DNA of 64,000 bases, from the NCBI RefSeq assembly GCF_901709675.1, contig NC_051108.1, forward strand, positions 3,258,631-3,322,630, read 5' to 3'. This document shows positions 51,254-63,685 of the stretch, piece after piece; position 1 is the stretch's first letter, and each line of letters begins with the position of its first letter. The notes beneath the pieces are model-generated. The model saw nothing but the letters and a program-made list of their open reading frames with translations. It was not told the DNA's origin and did no database searches. Position numbers and translations under genes: made by a program. The DNA comes from Syngnathus acus. Its lineage: Eukaryota > Chordata > Actinopteri > Syngnathiformes > Syngnathidae.

Positions 51254-52314
51254 TGTCCTCTTCAAGATGTCAGCGAGTTATCGGTTTAGCTGTTCGACTG
51301 AATAGAGGTTATTCTGATGAAAAATAAACATACACAAGAAAGTATCTTTCTAATTAACTACATTGAATTTTGTCTTCTTTTTTTTCAGGGAAATGTACAG
51401 TACATAGATTTCGAGGTGGAATCGACAAATACAAGTAGCTCGGGTTTTCAACCGCAAAAGCAACATAATAGTGCGAGCGTGCGAAACAACATTACTGGTA
51501 AAGTATCAGGAACAACTTTAGATTATGGCATTGGCATTACACACAATAATAATGAAAAAAAATACACCCTACCGTACTAGTATAACTAGTATAGACTAGT
51601 ATGTTGCTTGAGACGTGTAGTCAAACTATGAACTAACCGCACTAATGTTAAAAAAAGGAAGTTGAACATTGTATTTCCGCTGTGTGCGTCATTACCGTCG
51701 GTATTCAATTCCCAGAGTCCAAAAATGTGATTTTCCCAGTATTTTACAGTTTTATATTATTGTTATTATTATAAAACAATTGGGTAAAATCAAATTAATA
51801 AAGTAAATTAAGGAATAACAAATACCTCATTGCGAATACAGCGCCAGAAGTTCACTGCGCATGCGCAGAGGCGGCAAAATTCATATAGCCAGACGTTAGC
51901 TCCAAGTTGACGTTAGAACGAAAACAATTGACTTTCTTCATCTTCCACATTTTTACCCTTGATGTTATGGATAAAATTATTTGGTAACGCTTAAGAATAT
52001 TTACCAAGAGGTTTCGCAAGTAACCACTGCGAGGTTTGTTCGACTTTCTTATTTATTTCCGATCTCTTATTGATGTAAAGTTGAAAAACTAACAGCCCGA
52101 ATCCGATTTTGTTTATTTTAGATTTTGTTAATACCTTGATGATTTCTTTGAGGAATATTAAATCCGGTTTATTAGTGCATATGTTCTTTCATTTGTTACG
52201 CAAAACTCTCCCCGAAATGGAAACCAAATTTGAAAAACTAACTGCTCACCATCATTTGTTTGTGACGAGAAAAGTAATTGAGTGTTTTTTTCTTCTTCCA
52301 TAATTTAGTTGAAA
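51254..52314. promoter_or_regulatory. Shared knstrn/knl1 intergenic promoter with NRF1-like site
   Basis: The start codons of these divergent kinetochore genes are 1061 bp apart. TGCGCATGCGCA at 51856-51867 is a perfect palindromic NRF1-type site inside the only GC-rich stretch of the interval (about 51840-51880), marking the likely core promoter. A TTTGAA string near 52228 could be a CHR cell-cycle element but such hexamers are common. Untranslated first exons of either gene may lie within. Confidence 0.5.
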
Positions 52315-55300
52315 ATGGAGCCCTTGCACTCTGACAAAAATGAGTAAGTAAAAACAATTGAGGAAATGTTGTTATACCTTGTGATTGGATTTTGTGGAAT
52401 GAGTTGATGGATTTATATTACAGTGAAAACAGTGGAGGCTCCTACAGGAGACGAATATCTTCTGTGAGTAATTTAAATGACCTAATGATGAACTAAATTA
52501 TAAACTAAATTATGTTATGTTTTATAATTATTCCGTTTTGATTTTCAAGATTCTTAAAACTCCACATAAATCTGCAAGATTCCCAGATCCAAGCCAACAG
52601 GAAAACGAGGTTAATGGATGTTTTGGTTACACACTTATTCTATAATATTACTACATTTTTCTAATGCATTATTTTCATCCAGGTTGAATGTGCCAAACCA
52701 GTTGATAAAAGAAATTCCAGAAGAGTTACTTTTGCACCAGCCAATGATGTTCTTCTTTATTCCAAGTAAAACACATAAAACACACATCTTTGTGTTAAAA
52801 TAATGGCAACATACTTTGATACGTTCTTCTTTTCCAAAGGGATGTGAAAAATGCCTCGCTGGTCCGAAGTCCATTCCAAGAGTTAATGTCTACAGGTATG
52901 TAAGTCTCAGTTTGGTTGCATGTGATTAGATACTGAACAATGAGCAATTTTTTAATTGTTTTCTTCCATTATTTTTCTTAGCGTCAGTGCCAGCAGAAAA
53001 TAGGTAATGTGATGACTCTATTTTCTTAAAAAAGAAAATGATTTATACAGCATTTTCATTTTCCTTGTTGTAGTGCCCAAGTGTCAGTTAGTGAAGATGG
53101 GATCCATCAAAAAATGGGTAATATCTTCTTTTTGTTTTCATTTTGTTGATCTTCTGCTGCGTATATTGTAAATACAGTATGTGTCCAAAATCAATCTAGG
53201 AATGGACCCACTGATAGGTGCACCTCTTCATGTCTATGAACAAAAAGGAAATGTGAGATCATCTTCTTTACTTTACCAATTTTCTACATTTAAGATGTGA
53301 ATCATTGTAATGTTCCTCAAAGAAGTTAAAAAATGAAGCTTTTAGATGTCCTTTTGTTTACATTTGACTCATTTTCAGGCCAACATTGAACCAGGAGAAG
53401 TCTTTGGTGAGAAAACAGTGACGTTTAGTGGGGAGGATAGCTTCATGGAGAGTCAAACGATCAACATCACTGGCCATCAAGACTATCTTGTAGGTGCTTC
53501 ACAGAACAATAGAACCTTGCTTTCTTGTGGAAAGAATACAGCAATGTCCTCAGGAGATGGCAAATCAATGAAATTGAGTCTTGGTCACGGCGCAAATGTC
53601 GCAAGAGAGGTGCACGATAGAGTTGCGTCATCGGAGCGAAGATTTGATCCTTGTTTCAACAACTTGCTTGCTTGTATTCTAAGCCCATATGGATCAAATG
53701 TTGAACCAGATGAAACCATGTTGAACATGACAACAGTAGATGTGGATAAGGAAAATCAAGATCATACTTTGGTTCATTCTGAAACGGGGACTATTGGAGT
53801 CTGTCAAGATGAAAAGAGCAAGACGGATATGACAGTTACTCACACGGGCCACATTGCAGGATTGAAAGATGATGCTGATGATCCCTTTCGGTGTTTTTTC
53901 CCCCAACAAGAAATGTGTTCCCAGTCTGGGACGGCATCACAAGCAAGCCCCAACACAAAGACCCTGCAGAAACACACCAGAATCACCCTGGGATCACCCA
54001 ATCTAAAAGATACTTTCAAAGAACAATCCACAGAGAAGAAAATGATATTCACTGCAGAAGATGCCTGTATGGACATGACAGATTTTTTCTGTGAAGAAAA
54101 ATCTGGCCTTTTTGCGTCATCTACGGAAAAGAAAGACAGAGCGACTACTGGCCAATCGGCTTCATCTGAAAAAAATGTGGACCCCAAATTTGAAGAATTC
54201 CTTGCAAAAGACTTCAAAACAGATGGCACCAAAGTTAATCCTGGACATTCTGGAATGGCTCACATTAACCCTCTCGCTAAGGCAACTGAGGAACCATTTA
54301 ATGGAAATCCAATCCATCCCAAAGATGACTTGACCATAGATATGACAGAATTTCAAAGATGCGATATCCGACGTTGCCTACCTGCGCAAGTGAGGCACCC
54401 TAAAGGGCGACAAACCGCATTTCAGCAGTTGTTCCCTGACACTTTACCTACCAGTGACGAGAGAACTGTGAGGTTCACAGCAAATGACGGTACAATGGAT
54501 ATGACCCAAAGCCTTAAAGTAAACATTGATACGCCATTTGAACCAGGCACACTCAAAAATACTGGAGGAGAGAATACTGTCATTAAGTTTTCAGCAAATG
54601 ACGTAGCGACGAATGTGACGCAAAGCCTCACCTCAGTAATTGATACTCAGCTCGAGCCTGAAGTACCAAAAAGTATCCGTAGTGTACCTGCAGGAGAAGA
54701 AAAAACGATTCGGTTTTCAGAAAATGACGCAGCGATGGATATGACGCAAGGCCTCGCCGCAGTGATTGACACTCCCTTTGAACCTGAAGCACATCACAAT
54801 GCTAGAAAAGAGAAACCTGTCAGGTATTCATCAAATGGTATTGAGATAGATATGACGGGAAACCCGACCGCAAATATTGCTACATATTTGGAACTAGGAG
54901 CACCCCACAATGAGCCTACTGGAAAAGAGAAAACAATCCAATTTTCAGTAAATCATGATGCAATGGATATGACACAAAGCCTCACCTCAGTAAACGATAC
55001 TCAGTCCGAGCCAGAAGTACCAAAAAATGTCCACCGTGAACCTGCTCGAGAAGAAAAAACGATCCAGTTTTCAGCAAATGATGCAGCGATAGATGTGACG
55101 CAAAGCCTCACGGCAGCGATTGATACCCAGCTCGAGCCAGAAATACCCCAAAATATCCGTCGTGTACCTGCTGGAGAAGAAAAAATGCTCAGGTTTTCAG
55201 CAAATGACGCAGCGATGGATACGATGCAAAGCCTCACGGCAGCAATTGATACGTGGCTTGAGCCAGAAGTACCAAAACATATTCGCCGTGAACCTGCTGG

Positions 55301-58300
55301 AGAAGAAAAAGTGATCAGGTTTTCAGCAAATGACGCAGCGATGGATATGATGCAAAGCCTCACCTCCGTAATTGATACTCAGCTCAAGCCAGAAGTACCC
55401 AAATATATTTGTCATGTACCTGCTGGAGAAGAAAAACTGATCAGGTTTTCAGCAAATGATGCAGCGATGGATAGGACGCAAAGCCTCACCTCAGTAATCG
55501 ATACTCAGTCCGAGGCAGAAGTACCAAAAAATATCCACCGTGTACCTGCTCGAGAAGAAAAAACTATCCGGTTTTCAGCAAATGATGCAGCGATGGATAG
55601 GACGCAAAGCCTCACCTCAGTAATCGATACTCAGTCCGAGGCAGAAGTACCAAAAAATATCCACCGTGTACCTGCTCGAGAAGAAAAAACTATCCGGTTT
55701 TCAGCAAATGATGCAGCGATGGATAGGACGCAAAGCCTCACCTCAGTAATCGATACTCAGTCCGAGGCAGAAGTACCAAAAAATATCCACCGTGTACCTG
55801 CTCGAGAAGAAAAAACTATCCGGTTTTCAGCAAATGATGCAGCGATGGATATGACGCAAAGCCTCCCCACAAGATTTGAAACTAGTCAAGATGCGGTGGA
55901 AAGTCCAGATGCTGTCAACTCAGAAGAAACTCAAAATAGCAAAGAAGCTGAATTGAGGAATAAAACTAGTCCCTTATCGCAAAAGTTAAGTTCACCCAGT
56001 ACCGGTGACCATGGCAGACATTCAAGTCCCTCAAGGAAGTCTAGACGGTCAAGTATTGCTGATCTTCAGTTAAAATTAAGGCGCTTAAGCCACATAATGA
56101 CCTCTGAGGTCATTCCTCCAGACAGCACTGCATTTTTGCCTAATTTGGATTCTGACGCTGACAAAAGCACAAAATACAACAACGACCTTTCGGTATCGGA
56201 ATTTGTGCCAGATATTAAAGCAGGCTCAGGAAACGCAGAGGATTCCGAAACACAATCCGGTCCGCAAGGGTCTGCAATTGTGGGATCCCCTTTTGCGTTC
56301 AAGACGACAGAGCTGATGTCAACACTGTCAACTGGAGGCTTTCAGCAAAAACTCCCACAAAGAAAAACTCGATCCAGCCAAAGCAACTCTCGGGAGAAAT
56401 CTGTGAGTTGGACGAAAATTGACAATATTGTCGACAAACTGAAAACGTGGAACGACGGTGACGTGCGTAACATTTGTGATGAAGAGCTCGTTAGCTGTGA
56501 CGAGTCCTTCCAAACAATGGACGACAAAAGTCCCCCCAAAGAAAATTCATTTATTATGGAAGAGTTTAGCATCGATGAAGTCTTCCTGAACAATGTTCTT
56601 CGAGAAAACAGCCCCGATGGAGTCCAGGGAACCAAAAGATGCTTGGCATCAGATGAACACAATACAGAGAACAAAAAGAAAATGAAAGCGTCCAGCGTGA
56701 TGTTCCCTGAGGCTGTTGCAACGGTAGGTTAATTTATATCAACCCCTAATTCATCAGACGGTAAAAACATTCCCGTATTTGATTTCTTTCCAGGAAATAC
56801 AGGCTCAAGTTCTCGAAATTGATCATCGTGCGGACACCACCATAGTTCCATCCTCGTCAAACCACACGATGGATTCTTCCAGCAGTACTCGCTCAAACAA
56901 CAGCTCGTGTGACGCTACATTTAATCCTAGTAAGTTGGTGTTTATTTTTAAGAAACTATATCGTACTAAATAGATTTTTTCACCAGTCGTTACTTTGTGA
57001 TGTCAAAAAGTGATAAGAAAGTGTTTCTTGTTGTTTTCAGCTTTTAAACACAGCATGATGGAATCTCATTTTGAAGACCGTGAAGTGCAGGTTTGTTTCC
57101 GGATTTAAATTTCATTACGTTTCTTCACCACACCCAGTGATCAATTTACATTTTTTTTCTTTTTTTTTTTTTTTTACAGAAATTAAAGGATGGCAGTATA
57201 ACCGTGCTTGAGTTCTTAAGACTGTTCAACATAGACTTTGTGATCCATGAACCTAGGCAAAGCATCCTTCCTGACAAAGTAGGTTTATACTCCCAAAATG
57301 ATTTGTTTTTTTTTTAAACTGACATGCAATCATATGAATTTGTTTTTCTTTTGCTCAGTTTCCACATGCCACTGGTTGCTCAGCAATGGATGTATTAAAA
57401 AACAGACATGTATATCATCCTAAAAAATTGGTCTATGAAGCTGATTTCAACAACCTCTCTGAAAAGGTGGAAGGGTAAGAGTATTTTTTTTGGGGTTTGT
57501 CACTCAAATACAGTATCGTCTTAAAAGTTTAAAAGACATTCTGCACTTTTGTTTTCTCAGGCTGAATTACAGAATGTTGGACAAAAACAAATCTCTCAAG
57601 GTGATCAATTACCAATTGTGGGCAAATTTGAAAGACTGGACAGAAAAGGAGGTATTGAATTTTTTTGTTGTAATAATTCTTAACACTTAAGCATTTTTTC
57701 CCCAAAATGTTTTCCTCCAAATTGTACATTTTCTAGAAGTTTGACTTGGGACTCTACGCAGTATTATTGACAGCTTTTGTTTGAATCAACAGATCAAATC
57801 TTTTGGTATAAAACTAAAAGAAAGGCACAATTCCTACAGAAAGATGAGCAAAATCCACAGACATGAAATGAAGGAGGTCCTGTACTCAAACCTTGTACAG
57901 ACCCTTAAGGTAACTACAGCACACACACACTTTATAGTGGTTCATCTAACATTGACATCTGATTCTTTCCAGGATGAGCAGCAGAAGTTCAAAAGTGCAA
58001 TTGAATCGAACGAGATGATCAAAATTCTGGATGATTGCATTTGTGATTTGGAAGCAGGTAATGTCTTCTCTGAAAACTATTCACAATTATCTTCCAAGTG
58101 TTCATTTTACTTAATTATTTGATTTCTTTTGTTTACTGTGTTAGTGTAGTACCGGTGGTAGCATAAGGGTGAAAGGTTAGGTACTCTTACATTATTGTTA
58201 TTATTCTCTTCACCAGAACTAGCTGCAGTTGAAGACAAAGGAAGTGAAGACATGCCAAGTCTGAAGTCACTTCAAGAAGGTACGATAGCACTCCGCATAA

Positions 58301-59929
58301 TTTAGTTTAATTTATGATATACCTTTGATGTCCACTTAAATGAACCCACATGGGGGTTTTTTTTCTTCTTCAATAGAGATGATAAAAGTCAATGAGGCAT
58401 TGGATGACAAAAACCGGTAAACAGATTATTATTAGTCTTTTGAAACATACGTACAGTGTTATTTATGTCAATTATTATTCCAAATGGTTTGCTTTCGTTC
58501 CCTCTTACCACAGACAAATATGCGAACTGGAGTTGGAGAAAACTCAAGCTTCAGGAAAATTGGTCAGGTTGAAAGCTGAGACCAAAAATCTTCAGAGCTT
58601 CATCGGCGTGCTTGAGAAGTCAGTTTCTCTTTGCAATGTGAACTGTTTACATTTGCGTATTGGTATTTGTCTATCCACAAAGACATTGACATTTTTAATG
58701 TCTTCTCAGGCTGACCGAATGGAGAGTCAGAGAAAAGACGGAAACACACACCCTGTACACTTTCCTCTACGACACATTGTGTTTACAGCTGGTGCACGCA
58801 GGTAGATATATTTTTTGTCTTGTCAGCAGAAGTAATGAATTCAATTCAGTAGCTTGACTTAGTATTATGTGGAACCAATGGCAGGCTGACTTTGGACACA
58901 TTCTCACCTATGGGCAATTTAGTCTTCAATGAACCTAACTTGCATGATTCTGGAATGTGAGTGGACGCTGGCAAAACAATAAATGTGCTGTCTTTGTTTT
59001 GTAGGAGATAGCGCGGAACCTGATCGGAAAATATCCCAGATCAATTTCAAATTTGTCCTTGATGGTAAGGAAGAACAAGCTGTAGTTATACATAGAAACA
59101 GTTTGCTAGAGACACATTTTCATCCACACTATATTCTTTATGACATAAGTCATGCCAGATTACATTTTTATATCGACTCAAACAAATGATTTTTGTTTGT
59201 TTTATTTTTATATCTAGATGAAAAGTCACAGAGCCACGCACGCATTGCTCACAAACTGCTGTCTCAGCATATCGAGCGTGAAACAGCCTGGGTGGAGAAG
59301 TACCCAACAAATAGTTACATCCCAAAGGTCTGTGTGCATGGATCACAGATTCACAATATTTGTATTCCAGTTACAATGGATGTTTATGCTATGGCATGTT
59401 TCTGACCTATTTTGCAGCTGCTCCATGACTTGTCCTTGGTGGTGAGTACCTGTCGGCTCTTGGGGGAGGAGTTACGACTCCTGAAAATGTGGGGAGGTTT
59501 ACGGCTCAACATTGTGGACATTAGCTGTCAGGACACTCGGTGAGAATTTTGATGTATTGGCTGACATCGTTTTTATGTTGCAGGTGTTTTTGCATTTTTC
59601 CTACAACTGATGTGGTGGTCTTGTTCTAGGGTGAATATTGTCTTCAGCAGTCTGAGGAGACGTTCCAGATTTGAGGTCGTTTTGTCAGTCAGCTTGGCCA
59701 AACAGTGCTATGTTCTTCATGTGCATAGCTTTCAAAACTTCTTTGGAGACGCAAGGTACGTATGACCACGTTAAAACAGTTTGGACATCCCTGAGCAATA
59801 GCAAAATGTTTGAGACTTTTTTGTGTGTGCAGGGCTGAGCAAATTGACCAGATTCTCAAGTCATTCTCCACTGGCAGAAACCTATTGACAAAGACTATCA
59901 AAAAGATCAACTGTGATTTACTTTGTTGA
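52315..59929 (+). CDS. knl1: Kinetochore scaffold 1 (KNL1/CASC5)
   Basis: Scaffold recruiting Bub1/Bub3 and PP1 to kinetochores. Twenty-five coding exons give 1746 residues: 52315-52343, 52424-52463, 52550-52609, 52683-52765, 52840-52895, 52982-53003, 53074-53117, 53200-53252, 53379-56723, 56794-56929, 57041-57090, 57180-57278, 57359-57474, 57561-57651, 57793-57909, 57973-58057, 58217-58279, 58377-58416, 58514-58618, 58710-58801, 59005-59064, 59218-59327, 59418-59539, 59630-59755, 59833-59929. PP1-docking motifs are ISSILK (21-26) and RRVTFA (56-61). The giant exon holds MELT-like motifs at about 360, 449 and then every ~42 residues from 502 to 952. A coiled coil and the C-terminal RWD region (LTEWRVREKTETHTLYTFLY onward) follow. 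All phases agree. Confidence 0.96.
54460..55860 (+). repeat. In-frame 126-bp MELT repeat array in knl1
   Basis: About twelve tandem units of roughly 42 codons, each reading (I/V)RFSANDAAMDMTQSLT then IDTQxEPEVPKNI and a basic/acidic link xPAxEEKT. Three consecutive units (55444-55821) are identical at the DNA level with exact 126-bp spacing, so this part expanded recently. Unit motifs vary: MDMT, TNVT, MDMT, IDMT, MDMT, IDVT, MDTM, MDMM, MDRT three times, MDMT. Confidence 0.93.
58850..58965. repeat. Teleost repeat fragment in a knl1 intron
   Basis: 'cattctcacctatgggcaat' followed by 'ttagtcttcaatgaacctaa' and a 'tggaatgtgagtgga' tail is a decayed piece of the same high-copy fish repeat family seen at 20736-20990. 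Confidence 0.55.
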
Positions 59930-60260
59930 AAGTTGTACAATATGCCCCTTTGTAAGGGTCTGCAGAATTTTGTTGTATTTTGGCAGGCTGCAGTTCCCTC
60001 ATTCACCTGTAGATGACAATGACGTTCTACTTAGTTTTGGTTCCCAAATTAAGATGTTGAGGTTAGTGATTTTGTAGTAATGTTTGGAATTCTCTTGTTA
60101 CTGCAGTGAATATGTTTTTGTCAGATTTTAGGTTTGTTAAAGACCCATTGGTGTGTATTATCCATATTCAAATAAACATTTTGGAATTAGCTTTAGGGGG
60201 TTTTCTACAATTTTTCCAGACCAGGAGTTCAATCACAGCTGGTTGACAAAAGTAATGTCA
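59930..60260 (+). other. knl1 3' UTR
   Basis: Follows the knl1 stop; AATAAA at 60171-60176 is the likely poly(A) signal, giving a 3' UTR of about 260 nt. Confidence 0.65.
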
Positions 60261-60269
60261 AAAATGTGC

Positions 60270-60430
60270 ATTTTTTGCCCCATTGTCTTTTGGGTGACTC
60301 AAGACTGACATTTGAAAGGTCAAATGAAGAGAGACAACCAACCCTCTGAGATGTTTGACTGTCCATTTCTGTCTGATGCCCTGACATCAAAGGTCAAAGG
60401 TGACTTGTCAAACCGTCACCTTTAAAAAGC
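60270..60430. promoter_or_regulatory. Possible regulatory element with a DR1 and a 9-bp inverted repeat
   Basis: AGGTCAAAGGTGA (60391-60403) is a direct repeat with one-base spacing (DR1), the site class bound by PPAR/RXR, HNF4 and COUP-TF. It overlaps a perfect inverted repeat AAAGGTGAC (60396-60404) / GTCACCTTT (60415-60423). It lies just beyond the knl1 poly(A) signal. Function is inferred from motif only. Confidence 0.4.
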
Positions 60431-62065
60431 AGATCAGGTGAGGCAGCTTTAACAAAACTGTTTACCTGCACAAAAACCCCATAATGCACCTTCAAATAAA
60501 CCGCATCATAAATATTGACACCGTTTTCCTTCCCTTGTAACACTTTTATCCTGATTTAGAGGTATTTACATTGTCAATCGTGATCGCTAATTCAATCCGA
60601 TGGATCATTTGGCTTCAGGCAACTCTTTTATACGCACACCTAGAAGCACTATTTCACAGTAGTAACCTCGTCAGTGTCTCCGACTGACATCAACCCCTGT
60701 GCGGCAGGGTGCTGAAATTGGTTTGGGAAGATGGAAAGCCACTTTGATTTGTTGTTCGGATGCTGTGCATCATCTTCAGGAAGACCTCATTATAAAACCT
60801 GTTTATTTCTTGACGCTCTCTTTTGTTGTGTTTTATACAATAGAGTGCTGTTCTTCAAAGTTGACTCCAAACATCAATGGCGTGTTCTCATGTTCATCGC
60901 TATCAGAGACCCTACCCCCCACCAATGCACTCCTGTACGCCTCCCGGACAGCTGAAGTTATCTTGTTATGTGGCATTAGGGGGCCGACTTAATTGGTCCT
61001 TGCAGGCAGGTAATTAGTTCTGGTGGCATGTGCTCCCAGAGGGATATGAATAGAAGGAATACAGCCTGATCCCCCTCCTCACCCCCTCTCTTCCTCTCCC
61101 ACTCAACACATTCACACACACACACACGGACGTTACCGCATTCTCTGGTCATTCTTCGGAAAAGACAATAGGACTGCCTTGTTAAAATAGCCTCGTGCTC
61201 AGCAGGGGAATAGTGGAGCCACAGCAGCTGCCCCGTAGCATCAAGCCTTAGTGAGGCCATCACTGAACAGTTTACTGCCAAATTAACAAAGGAAGTCTTC
61301 AACAGGGAATGCATGAAGGTGAGAGGTTAGGTTTCAATTATAGTTAGCGTTAGTGAGCTAGTTGTCAGGAATTCAACCATTCTAGTAAATCTATTTATGA
61401 CATACTGTAGAGGGCAGTGGTGGGCGATTTGGGGGAACATGTAGTCGACCTCGAGTCCAACAAGAACCCAAACAAGTCTTTGCTGGATTTGTTCTTGTCA
61501 GTCTTCATTTTGTCATCATTGTGGCATCTTCATCAAGTGCTTTTTTTGACACATGACACACTTTTGGAATCCAAACATCCAGACTTGTGGTTGTTGTGTG
61601 ACCCACACCCCAAGCCTGCTAACAGGGGGACAACAGCCACCTTAGCTAAGTGCATTCCCTCAGGCTCCAATACAAATCCCTGCTTGACCCTTACTGATAA
61701 ACTATGCTATGGATAGCACAGTGGAGAGATTTCCTTCAAAATAAGGACCAGCCCAAAGTTTCCACAGAAACAAATCCACGTCTCATGTTATATATGACAA
61801 AGCTTTTCTTATTGTCTTTGCATGCACGCGACCTTTCAAGCTGCGTGGAAACCGTATCCATTCAGATAGGGCACATGTAAACATACACTCGCGTTGTTTT
61901 TCATTATGTTTACAATTTTTATCACTCACGGGTAAGGTGTGTGTTTTTCTTAACCTAGTATAGTTTCTTATCCACTAAAGGTGTGATTACCTCATAAAAA
62001 TTATTAGGATAGTGTATTTTTTTTCAATGTATAAAGTTATGACATAGCCTAAATATCATAACTTG

Positions 62066-62150
62066 TCAAGTTTATTTATATAGCCCTAAATCACAAACAA
62101 GTCTCAAAGGGCTTCACATATACAAATAATAACAATTATTCTCAAACATT
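62066..62150. repeat. Teleost short repeat fragment
   Basis: 'tttatttatatagccctaaa' and 'tctcaaagggcttcacatat' form the core of a very common fish interspersed repeat. Only this core is present. Confidence 0.6.
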
Positions 62151-62269
62151 CCCTAATTTTTTTTTTTTTTTAAATGCAGCAATGTAGAATCAGATGGCAA
62201 AAGACTTTTAAAACAGACATTGAAAGAGGAGACAGATGGGGTTTTGGTGACTTGAGAAGGCTCCAGGTT

Positions 62270-62980
62270 TTTCATTGTCTTAAGCCCAATGCAGCCTGGC
62301 CTTTGTCAGGTGCCCCCAAGCAGTAATTGCTCATGACTTCCAGGGCCTGGCACCCACATGTTCATGGAAGGATGGGATTAACACGTTAAGAGTGCCCCAG
62401 GAGTAACTGATAAGATTTTTGGAATCCTTTCATTTTGTGGTGAGGCCCAGAAGAGAACAGACAGTGTGGTTCCAAAAAGGTCACCTTTAATAATGAAAAG
62501 TCTTTATATTTGTCTGATTATTATATTTAGGTCGGTTACGTTTCTCTCTGAAAACCCAGCAGCCTTGTCACTTTAATGAAAATGAATAGTTGAGTCGGCA
62601 TTGTAAAGTTGCATGACTGGAAGTGGAGTGATGGAGAGCCTATACATTTGGAGTCATGCCCATTCGTCAGAGTTTCCAGTTAGGCATTCAATCAATTCAC
62701 CGCTATATATGGTTCATTTATGTCACATTTCTGAGAGCGCCAGTACAATACCTTCACTCAACAAGCCTTCCCTTCTTATCGTGCCCAGCAGCTTGGCCGG
62801 ATCAGGCAGTATAAAGTGGACTTGCCCAGAGGAGAGACGCCGTGTTCCTCTTACGGGTCCACTCATTGTTTCGCCTTGGCCTATATTTATTTTGATGCGA
62901 ATCAGCTCACAAATGTGTTACGTCCTGCCCTTGTGCGGTGGGAGGCTCATTTGACGAAGGGAAGTTCGTTCAATTGAGAT
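62270..62980. other. Candidate conserved noncoding block upstream of nudt14
   Basis: About 700 bp of balanced composition, free of microsatellites and homopolymers, in contrast to the flanking AT-rich DNA. It contains homeodomain-type words (AGTAATTGC, CTTTAATGA, GATTATTATA) and reads like vertebrate CNE sequence. No ORF looks protein-like. Conservation cannot be tested here. Confidence 0.35.
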
Positions 62981-63604
62981 TGGGTGTCTACAGATGGCTT
63001 TCCATTATACAGTTTTTATTAATAAGCGAGAATGACATCATCCTAACCCACCCACAGACGCTGGGCCGGGGTCAGAAAAGGGCTTCCGTGACCTCTTGAT
63101 TGATGGGTTGAGGATATAAACGCTAGATATATTTATATGCTATAATATTTTTTTTGTAATTTAAAATATGTAGTGTGAGTTTGCAAATCATACGCAGGCC
63201 TAAGTCTTATTTTTTTCTTCTTAGTACGAGCACTGTAAATCATTGAAAAGGTGCTTTATTTTGCGTGCAGAGAAGATTGTTTTCATTTTAATTAATAAAG
63301 CTTGAATACAATTGTAAAAAGTGTGAATACATTTTCCCATAGGCGAGTGAAATGATAGAATGAATGAGAACCCAAAGCATATATTCATTTTTAAATATGC
63401 TATCATTGATTTATTATTTTTGTCGTACAAATTAAAATATTTACACATTCATTTCCGATATATTATTCACAATATTCGCGCTGGATGGGCTTCTGTTCTG
63501 GATGGTAGTTGAGTGTGGGTGTATTGCCCTCTCAAGGCTTCCGTAGGATTCCTTCACTGTCCGTGTGTTTGCGGTGACAGACCAGAATCACCGCGCACCA
63601 AACT

Positions 63605-63685
63605 ATGGAGGAGATCAACAACATTGAAGTCGTTCCTTGCACAGACTCCGACTACCTGAAGCCTTTCAGGGTCCACTACAACCAA
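63605..63685 (+). CDS. nudt14: NUDT14 (ADP-/UDP-sugar pyrophosphatase), first coding exon
   Basis: Twenty-seven codons, starting MEEINNIEVVPCTDSDYLKP and ending FRVHYNQ, precede a consensus GTAAGC donor. The SxYLxPxxxHYxQ pattern matches the N-terminus of NUDT14, a cytosolic Nudix hydrolase that cleaves UDP-glucose and ADP-ribose to sugar phosphates. The Nudix box itself lies beyond the right edge, so the call rests on this short exon. Confidence 0.7.

Noticed and set aside
51317-51580. 87-residue ORF in the knstrn/knl1 interval preceded by a polypyrimidine-AG
   Set aside because: No resemblance to KNL1 or KNSTRN and no donor that joins to the SILK-motif exons in phase; a noncoding exon remains possible.
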